The notes: a model not told the origin generated them from the sequence alone. A DNA stretch of 64,000 nt from Symsagittifera roscoffensis (GCF_963678635.1 NC_087069.1:50239892-50303891); one strand, 5' to 3'; counted from the first letter of the stretch, positions 1-9,608 are shown. Program-made: numbers and translations.

Positions 1-330
1 AAATTTTTCGTTGATTATTTCGGTATCTAACTTGGAAATTTGGAAGTTAAATACCTGATGTCTCCCATTTTTCATCTCCGTGTCCAATAGAAAATATTGA
101 GTTCAGTTTTTCACAACCTTCCCCTTCATCCTCCACAATCTTGTTCAATTGGGCCACCGTATCACTAGGTTTGCGTTGCTTAGCTCAGTGTTCTTTTATC
201 CGATGATTTTGAAGAGAGTAGTAACTTGGGATTTCTTGTTCACAAAAGGAACAAACAGTCGACTGGTTAAAACTTGAATGAGCATGCTTCTTGGCAAAAT
301 AGTAGTTCATCTCCTATTTGCTCTTTGTAA
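1..330 (-). pseudogene. Maverick protein-primed DNA polymerase B, N-terminal part (copy A)
   Basis: Reading leftward on the minus strand, about 254 to 191 encodes a zinc-finger-like segment with C-x2-C (CSFC) followed by SLQNHRIKEH, giving C-x2-C-x12-H-x4-H. A stop follows directly, then a basic AKQRKPSDT stretch and an acidic EDEGEG stretch (about 190-130). The same layout occurs at 35.2-34.9 kb in copy B. In Mavericks the family B polymerase gene often starts with such fingers and is transcribed away from the other genes. The exonuclease and polymerase domains would lie left of base 1 and are not visible. Identification rests on position, orientation and the finger, not on catalytic motifs. 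A different zinc-finger gene is possible. Confidence 0.5.
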
Positions 331-656
331 AATAAAGACCGTTTGAACACTTATGTTCTTTCTGTTTTTCACATCATTTTCGATATCGAGCTGCATGCTG
401 GCAAACATACATACTTACACAATCTTGATTTGCTCATTTCGGTTACGGGCAGGCCTTATCTAAAAAACAGAAAAAAGAAAACTGGGCCTTTGGAAATGTT
501 CGAAGTTCAAAAACTCAAAGTACCACTTAAAGAAAGATCTTTTTTTTTCCCGAAAAACGAATTGTAAATTTTGAAGTAAAATTCAATTGACTGTTTCTGA
601 TTGGCAAAAAAAATGTTGATTTGATCCAATAGATTGAGCGTTTTTATTCTAAAAAT

Positions 657-701
657 TGACGTCACCACACCCGCTTTTTTCCTCTTATGGTTTTGACGTC
701 A
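657..701. promoter_or_regulatory. Paired TGACGTCA (CRE-like) palindromes, copy A
   Basis: Two perfect 8-bp TGACGTCA palindromes sit at 657-664 and 694-701, about 330-370 bp upstream of the leftward polymerase-type reading frame and upstream of the rightward accessory ORF at 1,106. TGACGTCA is the classical CREB/ATF bZIP binding site. Copy B has a matching cluster in the syntenic place, which argues against chance. Function is inferred. Confidence 0.5.
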
Positions 702-1105
702 TCGCCTTTGCAATTTTCCATATATGGAGGAAATTCTAGAGTTTTTGGTTTTAGAAAATCAATCAATCAGAGCTCTGCAGTTTCTGGACATAATTTTGGA
801 TAAAAAAAACAATTTTGAAAAAGGTCAATTAAAAAACATTTAAATTTTCTCGAGTTACTCCACAAGAAAAAACAATTTAACGTGTGATTTCCTTATTGAT
901 GAAAAAGATATAGATTCTTACTTTTTTCACAATTTTTGAACGTTTATATTATCCTAAATTGAGTTCTCCGATTAAGTAAAACCTATTTAGAGAAACTTAT
1001 TCAATCAAAGACTTTATTTTCGAACAGATTATTGAGTGTCAAAGCTTTAAACTTACTGCTGAGTTACATCTGACAAGAAAAAAAACTTAATTTACTCTAG
1101 AAAAA

Positions 1106-1318
1106 TTGAAGTTAATCAGAAAGTCGTACGATAATATATCAAAGACCCTTTTTATTCCTTACCCGATTCCCAAAATTGAAACATCTCTCCTGCAAAGTTC
1201 CTTTTTTCTTCAATTTTTAAAAAAATTTCAAAATCAAAAAACCTGCATGGTCAGGTTTGAAATAACATTTCTAGAGATTTGCTTTGAACACTTCATCAAT
1301 TGCGAGCATTCCTCTTAA
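1106..1318 (+). CDS. Accessory ORF V, small basic protein (copy A)
   Basis: This is a 70-codon open frame starting at TTG (no ATG), so the true start is uncertain and it may be an exon. I do not recognise the product. A syntenic 72-codon frame at 36,022-36,240 in copy B has the same size and matching features: an MK-[LS]-I-[RK]-K start, a central FLKKF/FLKKKF segment, and a C-terminal part where CFEHFINC aligns with CYEKLINY. Retention of an open frame at the same place in two heavily mutated copies is the argument that it is a real element gene. No signal peptide or membrane segment is obvious. The region is AT-rich, so short ORFs also arise by chance. Confidence 0.35.
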   Translation: MKLIRKSYDNISKTLFIPYPIPKIETSLLQSSFFLQFLKKFQNQKTCMVRFEITFLEICFEHFINCEHSS

Positions 1319-2170
1319 ACAGACGTCAAAATCAAAGAACTTGACTATCTACTCAGAAATCAACTGTTTCTCATTGATTATATACAAAAAACCGATTTGA
1401 CTTGATGTGAACTTTTGCAGAGATGTTACTTGCTCTACTTTTTTTTGCAACTTATATCGGCAAAATTTCTTATTTTTACAGCAAACAAATTTTGATCATT
1501 CGTTTTTTGCTTTTGCTTTTGTGTATATTTTTACTTATTGGGAAGACCTAAGTTTTTAAAAATGTCTTAGAACAAACATGAACATTTCTGTGATTGGCAA
1601 CGACCATGTTTAAAAGTACCCAGTGTTATCTATGTTTCCGGTTGGACACAACTTTACATAAAATTTCCATAAAAGGGAGCTGGAATCTGATTGGACAAAA
1701 CTGCTTTCCAAATACGGAAAATCACTTCTGGTTGGTTAAACCCACATATTCGAGACGAAGGTACCCCTTGCTTCTAACTAAAAATCAGTTTATATTCAAC
1801 TCAACTACCGTCAACAACCTCCTCTTTCAGCACTAAAAACTTTAAATTCAACTTAACTACTGTCAACTACTTCAAAGTCATCAATAAGGAAAAAAATTAT
1901 CAATGATTTAAACTTTTTACAATTAAAGTTTTGCGTTTTCCACATATGCATGAGAAAGGTTAAGTTGGATTTTTATTTGGTTTTCTAAAAAACCACAAAA
2001 AAACTTGCTTGTTACCAAAAAAAAACTTGAAAAATTTTGCGCACTTGTTGAAAAATTCAATTCAAAATTTGAATCTTGCAAAAAAAAATCTCTGAGTTAG
2101 TTACTGCACACGTGTCAGAAACTACAAGTGAATAAAAATTAATTTTGATAAGATTTTTATAAACAAATAT
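1319..2170. other. Copy A stretch without a supportable gene
   Basis: It aligns in patches with copy B (about 36,240-36,730): the CTTGACTATCT block near 1,340 and the block around 1,700-1,760. An ORF at 1,594-1,836 has no convincing counterpart frame. The segment near 1,925-2,000 reappears inverted in copy C at about 11,480-11,560. B has accessory gene X in this interval; A does not. Confidence 0.5.
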
Positions 2171-2755
2171 TCACTTTTTAAAAGAAAAATTGACCCACTC
2201 ACTTTTTAAAGAACCATAACCATCAATGAAACTTGCAATAATTTTTACCAAATCAGACTCATACTTTTCGAATTGTTTCCAAAACAACTGATCCAAGAGT
2301 CTGGGTAGAAGCAAGCTTCTGAGCAGAACTGAGATGATGTCTTTGAGTTCTTTTCGCAGCACCTGTTTCTTTGTAACACCAGGTAGGTTTTCCAATTTTC
2401 TACAGTTTGAGTTGTGTTCAAAAGCACGATTCAATTGAATGAAAAGTTCGCCTTGTGATGAAATTATATTGGAATAAACTCTGTATTTGTATAAAGTAAA
2501 AATACAGTCAACAATTTCGTAAGTGAATTGATTTTTATCTAATCTTTGCAAAATTTGATCGAGCGATGATTAGAAAAATACTAAGGAAAACTTGCAATAA
2601 TCCACTGGGCGGAATGATGACTGGTATGAAACACAGTAGTCTTGAGTGATATTGAGTTTTTCATAAAAAAAATTCTTGTCACAGATAAAAATAGTTTTTG
2701 CATTGTAATACGAGTAAAATGTTGGATATGCTTGACAATTAGCAGATGCTATCAC
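2171..2755 (-). pseudogene. Accessory gene Y (copy A), unknown function
   Basis: Two minus-strand frames lie end to end: 2,755-2,570 (61 codons) and 2,551-2,171 (126 codons), probably one gene split by a frameshift. I do not recognise the product. The downstream frame is a mixed leucine- and lysine-rich sequence with DKNQFTYEIVDCIFTLYKY near its start and IIASFIDGYGSLK near its end. Copy C has the same gene, rightward, at about 10,690-11,300, where VDCIYTLYKYRFYSNN and a matching terminal segment are visible amid stops. It is divergent with gene Z (start near 2,832), leaving a short shared intergenic region. It is absent from copy B, so it may be cargo or have been deleted there. Confidence 0.4.
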
Positions 2756-2831
2756 CCTTATTTGTTGAAAGTGATTTTTATCTACATTGAAATGTTTATA
2801 AAGTAATTTAGCAACTACATAGTGTCCATAG

Positions 2832-3170
2832 TTGGTTCATCACGTACTCACTATTCCCTATACGGTAATAAGACCTGATTTGGAATGTAAAGTGAGTCAT
2901 CTACGTTTCCTAATTTCTATATATTTACAAATATTATTATTTCGAAATATCCACCAGCAATCAACTGGCTCTGAGTCTCAAATCAAAAGCTCCTCCACGA
3001 AAAGAAATACTTTCCTCTTATTTTGTTTTTGTAAAAATAAAAATAAATGGATGGTACTCCTTGTTCATAAAAACGCTACAGTGGAAATTATTTTTTGAAC
3101 TTTGCTTCCAACTGCTTAACAAAAACGAATCAAAAAATCCCATCAAGTCTATCTCGGCGAAAATGAAGGA
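2832..3170 (+). pseudogene. Accessory gene Z (copy A), unknown function
   Basis: The open frame 2,832-3,098 (88 codons) contains DLECKVSHLRF followed about 20 residues later by an NIHQQSTGSESQIKS stretch. Copy C carries the homologue on the minus strand at 10,603-10,412, with FLECTVSHLSF and ISTANQLALSFKSKK at the matching spacing. In C the similarity runs on through about 10,160, suggesting a longer original gene. No known domain is recognised. It starts about 75 bp from the divergent gene Y. Copy B lacks it. Conservation of the same reading frame in two inverted copies supports real coding origin. Confidence 0.4.
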
Positions 3171-3500
3171 GAAAGGATATCATCAATACGCAATACGAAG
3201 CTGAAATCTTGGACTCAATCCTCTATTGGAACCCTACTCAGACAAAGACTCAACCATGGAGCAGGAACTTGCAAACTGTCATGCGATGTATGACGTAGCA
3301 ACATACAAGCAGAAAAGAGTGTGTGTCACAATCAAGAGGTACCGTGTGAGCTAGCCGCCCTATATTCAGATTTCACTCTCCACTGTAAAGGAGAGCGAAG
3401 TCTTGAATAAAGTTGCCTATGTGATTTATACTTTGAACAAACTCATAGAACTCGCCCATGTTTTGGGAATTTTATGTTTGTTGAGAACATTAATGTTCAA
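3160..3500 (+). pseudogene. Accessory gene W (copy A), unknown function
   Basis: This block aligns closely with 37,320-37,690 of copy B. Both contain an ATG-led MEQELAN segment (A 3,257; B 37,440), then T-Y-K-x-[KR]-R-V-x-V-T-I-K, and later NK-x-x-ELAH-[VI]-LG. Frames are interrupted in both copies (for example a stop after about 30 codons in A), but the similarity follows amino-acid positions across them. The repeated lysines and the heptad-like end suggest a small coiled-coil or nucleic-acid-binding protein. That is only a guess. No family is recognised. Confidence 0.4.
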
Positions 3501-3764
3501 TAATTTTCTCGAGTGATGTTATAATAGTCATGTAATTCGACTTTTCTTCTTCTAGAATCATTTTTCAAATTTTTTTTTCGGCTGAGCAGTATGAGTTGGA
3601 ACATTGGTTTTTCCAGAAATCTTGTTTTAAACCTTCAAAAAAAATTGGGACTTTTTCATATCGTCTCACAAAAAAGTCACTGAATTTTTCGATTACAGTT
3701 TCGGAATCTCAAATTTTATCAAATTTGCAAGATTTGAATACAAAATCTTTATTTTTTTTTATGA

Positions 3765-4300
3765 GGGGACTTTGCATAATGAAAGACGTTAAATTTTTCA
3801 AAGTCAGATAATAATCGTTCAGATGTTTAAAATAACGGTCTTTTACAATATCGTAGAAAAAAAAATACTTGGAAAAACAATCAGAATTTTCAGTTGGAAA
3901 AAGAGGAGAATGATAAACTGGTTGATTTTATCTCCTCAGTTTTGTCACAGGTGGAAACATTAAAAAAAACGTATTGAAAAAAACGTTCAGAAATTGAATG
4001 AAATTCTCAGAAACTTTGATTTGATTAAGCATAAGTTTTCATCAATTACAAAAAGAAAAATTCTTTCTTCGTAATGGTTTTGTTTTGGACCCAAACAAAA
4101 ATTTGAAAGAAATGGACCAAAAATTTTCTTTTGGGTGTCTAATTGGATACGGAAATTCCTGTATGGATTTTTTTTCAAACTCAAAAATCTTCAGATTTCA
4201 TGCAATTTTTCATGTTGCAGCTGGATCTGTGAAGATTACTACGCATAAGAGACCTGGTTATTGGTATGTTTTAATTAGATTTTCTATTTCTTAATTTTGT
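3765..4300 (+). other. Conserved block shared by copies A, B and inverted in C
   Basis: The block begins with a TTTGCATAATG[AG]AAGACGT motif (A 3,774; B 37,947; C minus about 10,155). It ends with a segment reading, in one frame of A, FRFHAIFHVAAGSVK. B reads FRLHAILPDAVGSVK (about 38,330) and C minus reads FRFFAILHDAAGSVK (about 9,760). Three-copy conservation over about 500 bp suggests a gene or an exon, but no single frame is open throughout and I cannot assign a product. Confidence 0.4.
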
Positions 4301-4960
4301 GGACACGTGACTGGACTGTTTTTTTTTGTTTATTTATTAGGTTTTTCACTTCAACCATATATGCATTGATCGGCTGTTAGTCATTTCAACCAAAATTTTC
4401 AGCGGAAACAGTTAACATCATAAGTCTGGTTTTTTGGATGTAGAGTGTATTAAAAACAAAATCGTGAAAGATTTAGGAGTTTAAAAAAATGGACAAACTG
4501 TGGGATATTCCTTTCTTCCTCCGAAAAAATTTAAAGCTACATCTCAGTATGCCTGCAGCGCAAAACATCTTCATGGGAACAGTTGAATCAATCATCATGA
4601 AAATTGTACTGAGCTTGAAAAAAATTTTGTAAGAAAAAGCTCCAGAAATGGAGTTTTTGAAAAAAGTTATGAAAAAGAAATTCTGTCAGAAGTTTTGGTA
4701 ACAAACTTGGATTACGCATGCCCAAAATTTCTCAATTGGATTTACGAAGATAAGGAAAAGGATTTGAGGGGTAGCAACTACCCATATTGTCCTGCAGAAA
4801 CTTCATGCTGCAGAAAGGAAAGCATTTGCATACGGAAAACGGACGCGATGTTTCTTTCATCAAATTGTGTATCATATTAATTATTTTGTTTCATCTTTTA
4901 TTTTTGACATTTAGATTTTTATCATGATCATTTTTTTAATCCAAAGTTGGGATGGTTGAT
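4300..4960 (+). other. Single-copy equivalent of the unit tandemly duplicated in copy B
   Basis: This segment matches both units at 38,440-39,720 in copy B. Shared landmarks are a TTTCTTCCTCC tract (4,511), an ATCTCAGTATGCC segment, and a Cys-rich short frame (4,695-4,880) containing SNYPYCPAETSCC. The second B unit reads SNYPFRHANTLHC at the same place. The frames are short and interrupted. It may encode the region upstream of the ATPase, but no Walker A motif can be seen. Confidence 0.4.
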
Positions 4961-5099
4961 GAATGTGACAAGCAAATAGTTTCAAAAATTATTTTTGGAT
5001 GAGGAGAATCATGAACAAAACTCATGAAAAGATTTTGGACATACGTGTAATAGATATCTTTTAGTTTTACTAAGCCAATTGTTCAACATAGTTTTTTTC

Positions 5100-5610
5100 T
5101 ACTGTCATGTGTAATGATTCAAATATTTTTTTCCACTAAATGTGAAGAAACAACAGTTTGGGTAGCAATTGACTTTGAATTGATTGAAAACCGTCCTAAT
5201 AATGGAACAACATACCTGTTAATATTTGATGAAGTTTGTGGAGAAATTTTAAAAACTAAGCCTTTTGTTTAATTTGCTGCTGCTGGAAGACACATGGAAC
5301 TGAATACAATAGGTTTTAAGCATAACTTGTTTCATCAAAGCAAAGTCGGAAGAGATGTTGAGTTACAAAATACAAATCAATAAATTAAGCCAACAACTAG
5401 ATGTAGGATCGCAATTGAAACAGTGGTATCAAAATTCTCTATTACTTATGGTCATTTACTCATTGATTTAACTCCAAAAACAGGTTCGCTAAGATAATGA
5501 ACAAACAGTGGTTCAGTTCCATCAAAGTTTTATCAACCAGCTGTAACAGAAACAAAGTTTTTGGACGATGAGCATACAATCCGTCTCTCTACTCCCAATA
5601 ATTCAAACAT
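5100..5610 (+). pseudogene. Maverick FtsK/HerA-type DNA packaging ATPase, C-terminal part (copy A)
   Basis: At about 5,210-5,245 the frame reads YLLIFDEVCGEI, a Walker B strand (hydrophobics then DE). It is followed across a stop by AAAGRHMELN, then FKHNLFHQSKVGRDVEL (about 5,315-5,365), then after further disruptions by GSQLKQWYQ and YGHLLIDLTP (about 5,450-5,475). This order matches the packaging ATPase of Mavericks, adintoviruses and related PRD1/adenovirus-lineage viruses, which pump DNA into capsids. Copy B keeps the same motifs at 40,190-40,520. At least three stops or frameshifts make this copy nonfunctional. The N-terminal half with the P-loop is not recognisable. The short ORF at 5,623 follows at once. 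Confidence 0.7.
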
Positions 5611-5622
5611 TTTCCAAAAAAA

Positions 5623-5811
5623 ATGTGCCATTGTCCAAAAAGTTTCATTCAGTTCCACAGCAAATATCTAATAAATAAGCTACGAGGCGAGCTACAGGAT
5701 CTTCGAAACGTTGACATATTAAAATATCGAAGAGCAATATCAGAACTCACACGAAGGAGATCTTCACTGCATAAAAGAATAACTACTTTAAGCTCGCCAA
5801 AAGGCTTATAA
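5623..5811 (+). CDS. Short basic ORF after the ATPase (copy A)
   Basis: This is a 62-codon open frame starting at ATG. Its core LRGELQDLRNVDILKYRR is followed by a run of Arg/Lys (ELTRRRSSLHKRITT). The counterpart in copy B (about 40,690-40,860) keeps an ATTTGCTACGAGGCGAGC match but is frameshifted. Mavericks commonly carry a short gene of this kind (basic helix, then a hydrophobic tail) between the ATPase and the integrase or capsid genes. Here the hydrophobic tail would lie just past the stop, so the 3' end may be truncated. Function is unknown; a virion core or scaffold role is speculative. Confidence 0.4.
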   Translation: MCHCPKSFIQFHSKYLINKLRGELQDLRNVDILKYRRAISELTRRRSSLHKRITTLSSPKGL

Positions 5812-6227
5812 ATAACATCACTTATCACTCTTTTTTTCATTAAACGATTGACAGAGTATAGATCAGTTTGTTCTAATTTGTTTCTCAACTTATCAACCAT
5901 AAAGTACGCTTCCAATAAAACGAAAATTGGATCAAAAGCAAGAAAAAAGAGGAGAGTGAGTGTACTAAAAACTTTTGATTAAATTTACACTGCTGACAAT
6001 GCGATGTTTAAAACAAATAACAATAAGAATCTTATTGATTTACTTTTGAAACATCCTAGAATTAAACTAAGTCAGTCGGAAAATATCATATTAGGCAATC
6101 TAGCCACAACAGAATCTATTGTAGACTTTGTGTGTACACTAAAGTAGAAAAAAATACCATTTTCCAGATATTTACTTTAGCATTTTGAAAGCAATTCAAA
6201 TTCCACTTAAGCTTGTAATCAACAAGA

Positions 6228-7150
6228 ATGCCAAAGCGAAAGAAAGAAGAACTTGGATCCCTTTCAAAATCTGAAAAGATAAGTCTGAACAGGTTGTATT
6301 CTAGGGGTAGAGCTGTGTACGGTTCTGTGCGAAACTTGGGTAAAGCAAGCGGTTTGTCAAAAAAAAAACAGAACAATTTTTACAAATCAAGACACAGTAT
6401 TCAAAGTTTGGACCTCCAATCAGATTTTCAGCTTTTACTAGCTTTTTTAGCTTTTTCAAAATATATACAGGAAATTCGGTGTACGACTTGACTTTTGTGG
6501 ACAAACTAGCAAAACAAAACAATGGAGTCAATTTTTTATTAGTTGCTGTTGATAATTTTCCACGGTTTATCAGAGTTAAAACAAAGAAAACATAATATGC
6601 CAAAGGTTTCACAAAGCTTTCACAAAAATGATTTTTCAAAAAAACACTTCTGAAAAACTTTTGGTTGATAAAAGAACAGAATATTGGGGAGTTTTCAAAA
6701 AGTTGTGCATGGAGAAAGGCATTGAAATTTTTTCAACAATGAGTGAAACCAAAGCTGCATTCAGTCATTAAAAAACATATTTCACCGCTATATAGAAGAT
6801 CATGGTGAAAATTTCATTCACAAGGTTCTTCAATTTGTGTCTACAATAAATTATCGCATGAGTAGATCTGTTGGGAAATCTCCTAGAAGTTTCAAGAATA
6901 CTGATTCCTCTCAATTCCGTACAATCAACCTCTAACAATCGACTAACAATCGACTAAAATATTAGGTTGAAGATATGATGAGAATTTCAAAGATTGATAC
7001 TCTTTTTCGAAAGAGACACAAACCATAATTTACAGATGAAATTTTGGAAATTTCGGCGGTATCTACATAAAACTTCCTACATACATCATTAAAGATCTCG
7101 ACAAAGAAAGAACTCTGGGAGAATTTTATGAAAAAAAGAGATGAGATTAT
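6228..7150 (+). pseudogene. Maverick DDE integrase (copy A), broken
   Basis: ATG at 6,228 opens an 87-codon frame with SRGRAVYGSVRN and KASGLSKKK (N-terminal domain). After a frameshift near 6,480, a second frame gives DLTFVDKLAKQNNGV and a hydrophobic LLVAVDNF (about 6,485-6,590), with the first catalytic Asp candidates at 6,485 and 6,500. A third frame has LVDKRTEYWG (second Asp at 6,667) and later MSETKAAF (6,740). The segment that should carry the catalytic Glu is deleted around 6,765. Then follow YIEDHGENFIHK (about 6,790) and a C-terminal beta-domain trace to about 7,145. This is the retroviral-like rve family used by Mavericks. At least three frameshifts and the missing Glu make it inactive. 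Confidence 0.85.
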
Positions 7151-7289
7151 GTTCACTTTAAAAGTAAATCATTTTTTGAACCAATTATCCATTGATCAGT
7201 TGTCATGGAATCTTTTACTATTGAGTTAGTTTCTAAAGCTTCTTTTATTTGTTTTCCGAGTAATATTCATAGTTTTTTACAAATTTTTT

Positions 7290-8040
7290 AACCGAGCAAA
7301 TACATTGAAAAGAGAATTGGAGGTCGCCATTCAGAATTATCATGCCCTTCTTTGTACCAAAATGTTACTGAGCGAAATCTTTTATTCGTAGTTGACAGAT
7401 AAAAGTCCTGAGGAGAAAAAAAATTGACCCAACGCATATTGAACCAGGTTTGTATCCAAGTATTGTTGATATAGCTGTAGCCATGAACAACAAAATTCGA
7501 GAACATCTGGTTGCTCAAGCATTTGAATATGACAGACTCTATGTATCAGTAGATAAAATTATACAAAAGATTGCTCTTCCATTACCTGAGAATCAATCAG
7601 TGTTTATTATTCAAAGTTCTGACTTGAGTCACATTTTTGGTTGTAATTTAGAATAAAAATAAACTGGTGTTTAAATAAAATGAAAACGATCCACATTATC
7701 TTAAGTATTCTTACGACATTATAAGAATACATTCTTCGATGATATATACTGATATTATAGAATATAACATAGTCGGTTATTCTATATTGCATAGTAATTA
7801 CTTTCATCTCCAAATATAAAAGTGGAGATACAATTTCTACAGAAAATTAAATGAATTATCAGTCCTTCAAAACTTTACATTTAAAAAAAATATGAAAAAA
7901 CTTTTACAAAGTATTAAGATAGAGTTAAAAGATAGTACAGGCGAAAAAAAATCCTTTTGTATCCGTAGGAATTACGCGAGTTGTTCTCCTGTTTCGCAAA
8001 TTTTCGACTAATCATTTTCGATTTAAACTTCATACGAAAA
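7290..8040 (+). pseudogene. Maverick major-capsid-type protein, C-terminal part (copy A)
   Basis: The longest open piece is 7,450-7,656, with GLYPSIVDIAVAMNNKIRE, QAFEYDRLYVSVDKI and SVFIIQSSDLSHIFG. Further frames carry YDIIRIHSSMIYTDII (about 7,700-7,755), then KIELKDSTGEK (about 7,915-7,950) close to the end. The series, with its closing region, matches the C-terminal half of the large capsid gene in Mavericks, expected to be a double-jelly-roll coat protein. Copy B retains the same order at 41,540-42,130. The N-terminal half is missing, because the integrase tail runs straight into this part. Multiple stops show it is dead. I separate this from the minor-capsid-type gene at 42.45-43.5 kb. 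Confidence 0.7.
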
Positions 8041-8042
8041 GG

Positions 8043-8426
8043 ATGCTCAAAGTTCAGCTGATTTCCCCATTTTTCCAGGACATCCAAGACAAAGTGGAAG
8101 ACCAGGTTTTGGAGCTCTTGCACAAACTTTTGGGAGAACTGCGATCCTCACTATTAAAAAAACATAGTCCAAATTGCAAAAAAAAACTCGAGCAGATTTG
8201 TTTGAAATCGCTGCTCCAGAGATTCGGTGAAATTGTTTGTGGACGTAAAAAACTCAAAACATTTGCAAAAGATATTGGAACAAAAACAGTTCGAAAACAT
8301 TTGGGAGGTCAAAAAATGAAATTCAACATAGAACTAGAAGAGTCTTTTCTCGAAAAAATAATTCAAAAACTAGTCCCTCTCGCAAAAACATTTTCGACGA
8401 AACAAAATGAGTATAAATCAAAGTAG
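8043..8426 (+). CDS. Small virion-type ORF (copy A), possibly frame-shifted
   Basis: An ATG-started 127-codon frame is unusually long for this decayed region. Its C-terminal half holds KTFAKDIGTKTVRKHLGG, a basic stretch of the sort found in small capsid-associated proteins between the major and minor capsid genes of Mavericks. The N-terminal part of that gene seems to lie in another frame instead, where GRPGFGALAQTFGRTA is readable from about 8,100. The intact frame may therefore be a chance product of an indel near 8,150-8,200, or a true overlapping gene. In copy B this gene is deleted, and the sequence resumes at about 42,200 with the trailer seen here at 8,420-8,490. No catalytic role is implied. 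Confidence 0.4.
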   Translation: MLKVQLISPFFQDIQDKVEDQVLELLHKLLGELRSSLLKKHSPNCKKKLEQICLKSLLQRFGEIVCGRKKLKTFAKDIGTKTVRKHLGGQKMKFNIELEESFLEKIIQKLVPLAKTFSTKQNEYKSK

Positions 8427-8571
8427 TCGACTTCACTGCGGAGCTTTTACAAGTTCTTCTTTGAAGACTTTTTAAGAAGTCCCAGTTTTGAATAAATTAC
8501 TTCATCTTACAGATAAGGAGATAAAAAATTGTTAAGAAAATGGAAAAAAGGTGCTTTTACTTTTTAAAGTG

Positions 8572-8720
8572 TGCTCTATCTACCTGAAACTAAGCTGAAA
8601 CTTCAAAAAAGATCAATTTTTGAGGACAAAAATTGAATTACGAAGAAATTATGTTAATCACTGCATTGTATATTAGGTTTAGTGTAGTATATGTTTTTCA
8701 ATATCGTAAAATTAATATAT
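8572..8720 (+). repeat. Left terminal inverted repeat of copy C
   Basis: The segment running GCTGAAACTTCAAAAAAG, then ATTACGAAGAAATTAT, matches the minus strand of 13,600-13,430 (CTACTGAAACTTTTAAAA, then ATTACGAAGAAATTAT) with small gaps. The exact outer end is uncertain, and I did not find a 6-bp target duplication. Confidence 0.55.
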
Positions 8721-8749
8721 TAGGACATCCGGAATAAAATTACTACATC

Positions 8750-9320
8750 ATAACACTTCTTATAATTTCAATGATTTTGTATGAATTCCATCATCATACA
8801 CTTGATTTTTTGATAAAAATTACTAAGTCTTTTCTTTGTCTGTTCATATGTAGCAACCATATGATATATAGTTCTGAATCTTATGTTAGTAGATGTAAGG
8901 TCTAACTGTTTCATCAAAAATTCTCCTATACTTTTCCATTGGCCCTTCTCGAGATTCTTCTAGAACTCGTTTATTCAATCCTTCACTGATGAGTTTGAAT
9001 TTATCTAACTTGTTGTGATAGCAGCAATAAATTTTGCTACATAAACCGAGCATTTCTGTACAGCTAAATTTTCTTTGAAAAGTCCCGGCTCCCGTTTATC
9101 ATGATTTTAATGGATACTGCTACATGTTCGGGGAAAACAAAAAAACTTGCATCTGTCTTGAAAGAGTCTCTGCTGTCATTTTCCCAATTTTTTCTCAATT
9201 TTTCTAAAATGTCGTTTTTTTTCTGGTTGGATACAGTCGTACAAATTTTCTACAGCAAGTTCCAAGCAAAGTACGTCTGTGTCCATCTCCAACTCGTCAA
9301 ACTTAATTTGTCAAAGAAGT
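8750..9320 (-). pseudogene. Polymerase-region fragment (copy C)
   Basis: 8,755-9,060 aligns with 34,110-34,350 of copy B: shared TTCAATGATTTTGTA, AGCAACCAT, and an ATAGTTCTGAATC block. On the minus strand a short frame reads LNKRVLEESREGPMEKYRRI before stops. In copy B the neighbouring minus-strand frame contains SLCLFRAMVLNMKGH, a segment expected early in Maverick polymerase genes. No exonuclease or polymerase catalytic motif (such as YCDTDS) can be seen in any copy inside the window, so only the start of the gene is present. It was identified by synteny. Confidence 0.4.
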
Positions 9321-9527
9321 TATAGTAGAGTTCCAAATTCGTATGAAAAGTTGGAAATCTGCAAAACTGTTAGCAAAAACTTTTGGGACTTTTTCTATGA
9401 CGATATGAAAAAATTTCGCTTTCATTTTGAAGACTCAATACAAGGTTTCTGGAACAAGGTTTCTAAAGACTATCCCACATTTTTTCATTTTTGTAATCTT
9501 CTAACTCTTTCACTATTTTGTTTTTAA
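9279..9527 (+). CDS. Unassigned ORF in copy C
   Basis: This is an 82-codon frame (non-ATG start) with an aromatic and charged stretch, FWDFFYDDMKKFRFHFED, and a hydrophobic end. I find no clear counterpart in copies A or B. It may be a remnant of the polymerase or an accessory gene, or chance coding in AT-rich DNA. The segment 9,528-9,600 holds nothing recognisable. Confidence 0.2.
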   Translation: MSISNSSNLICQRSYSRVPNSYEKLEICKTVSKNFWDFFYDDMKKFRFHFEDSIQGFWNKVSKDYPTFFHFCNLLTLSLFCF

Positions 9528-9608
9528 AACGCTCAAATCAACCAGACACGTGATGTTAACTAAAATCGCTGAAGTTTTTGTTTAAAATGACACAATCGAC
9601 CAATGCTT

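Larger units (their letters stand above)
1..8470. mobile_element. Maverick/Polinton relic, copy A (left-truncated by window)
   Basis: The order of recognisable parts is: leftward polymerase zinc finger, accessory ORFs, packaging ATPase tail, short basic ORF, DDE integrase, major-capsid-type C-terminus, small virion-type ORF. This set is diagnostic of Maverick/Polinton elements. The same blocks recur in the same order and orientation at about 34.9-42.3 kb (copy B), with diverged but alignable sequence along most of the length. Every long gene carries stops or frameshifts, so this copy is dead. The left end lies outside the window. On the right it stops near 8,470, where copy C begins; the minor capsid, membrane protein and protease genes that should follow are not seen here. 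The loss may reflect insertion of C together with a deletion. Confidence 0.85.
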
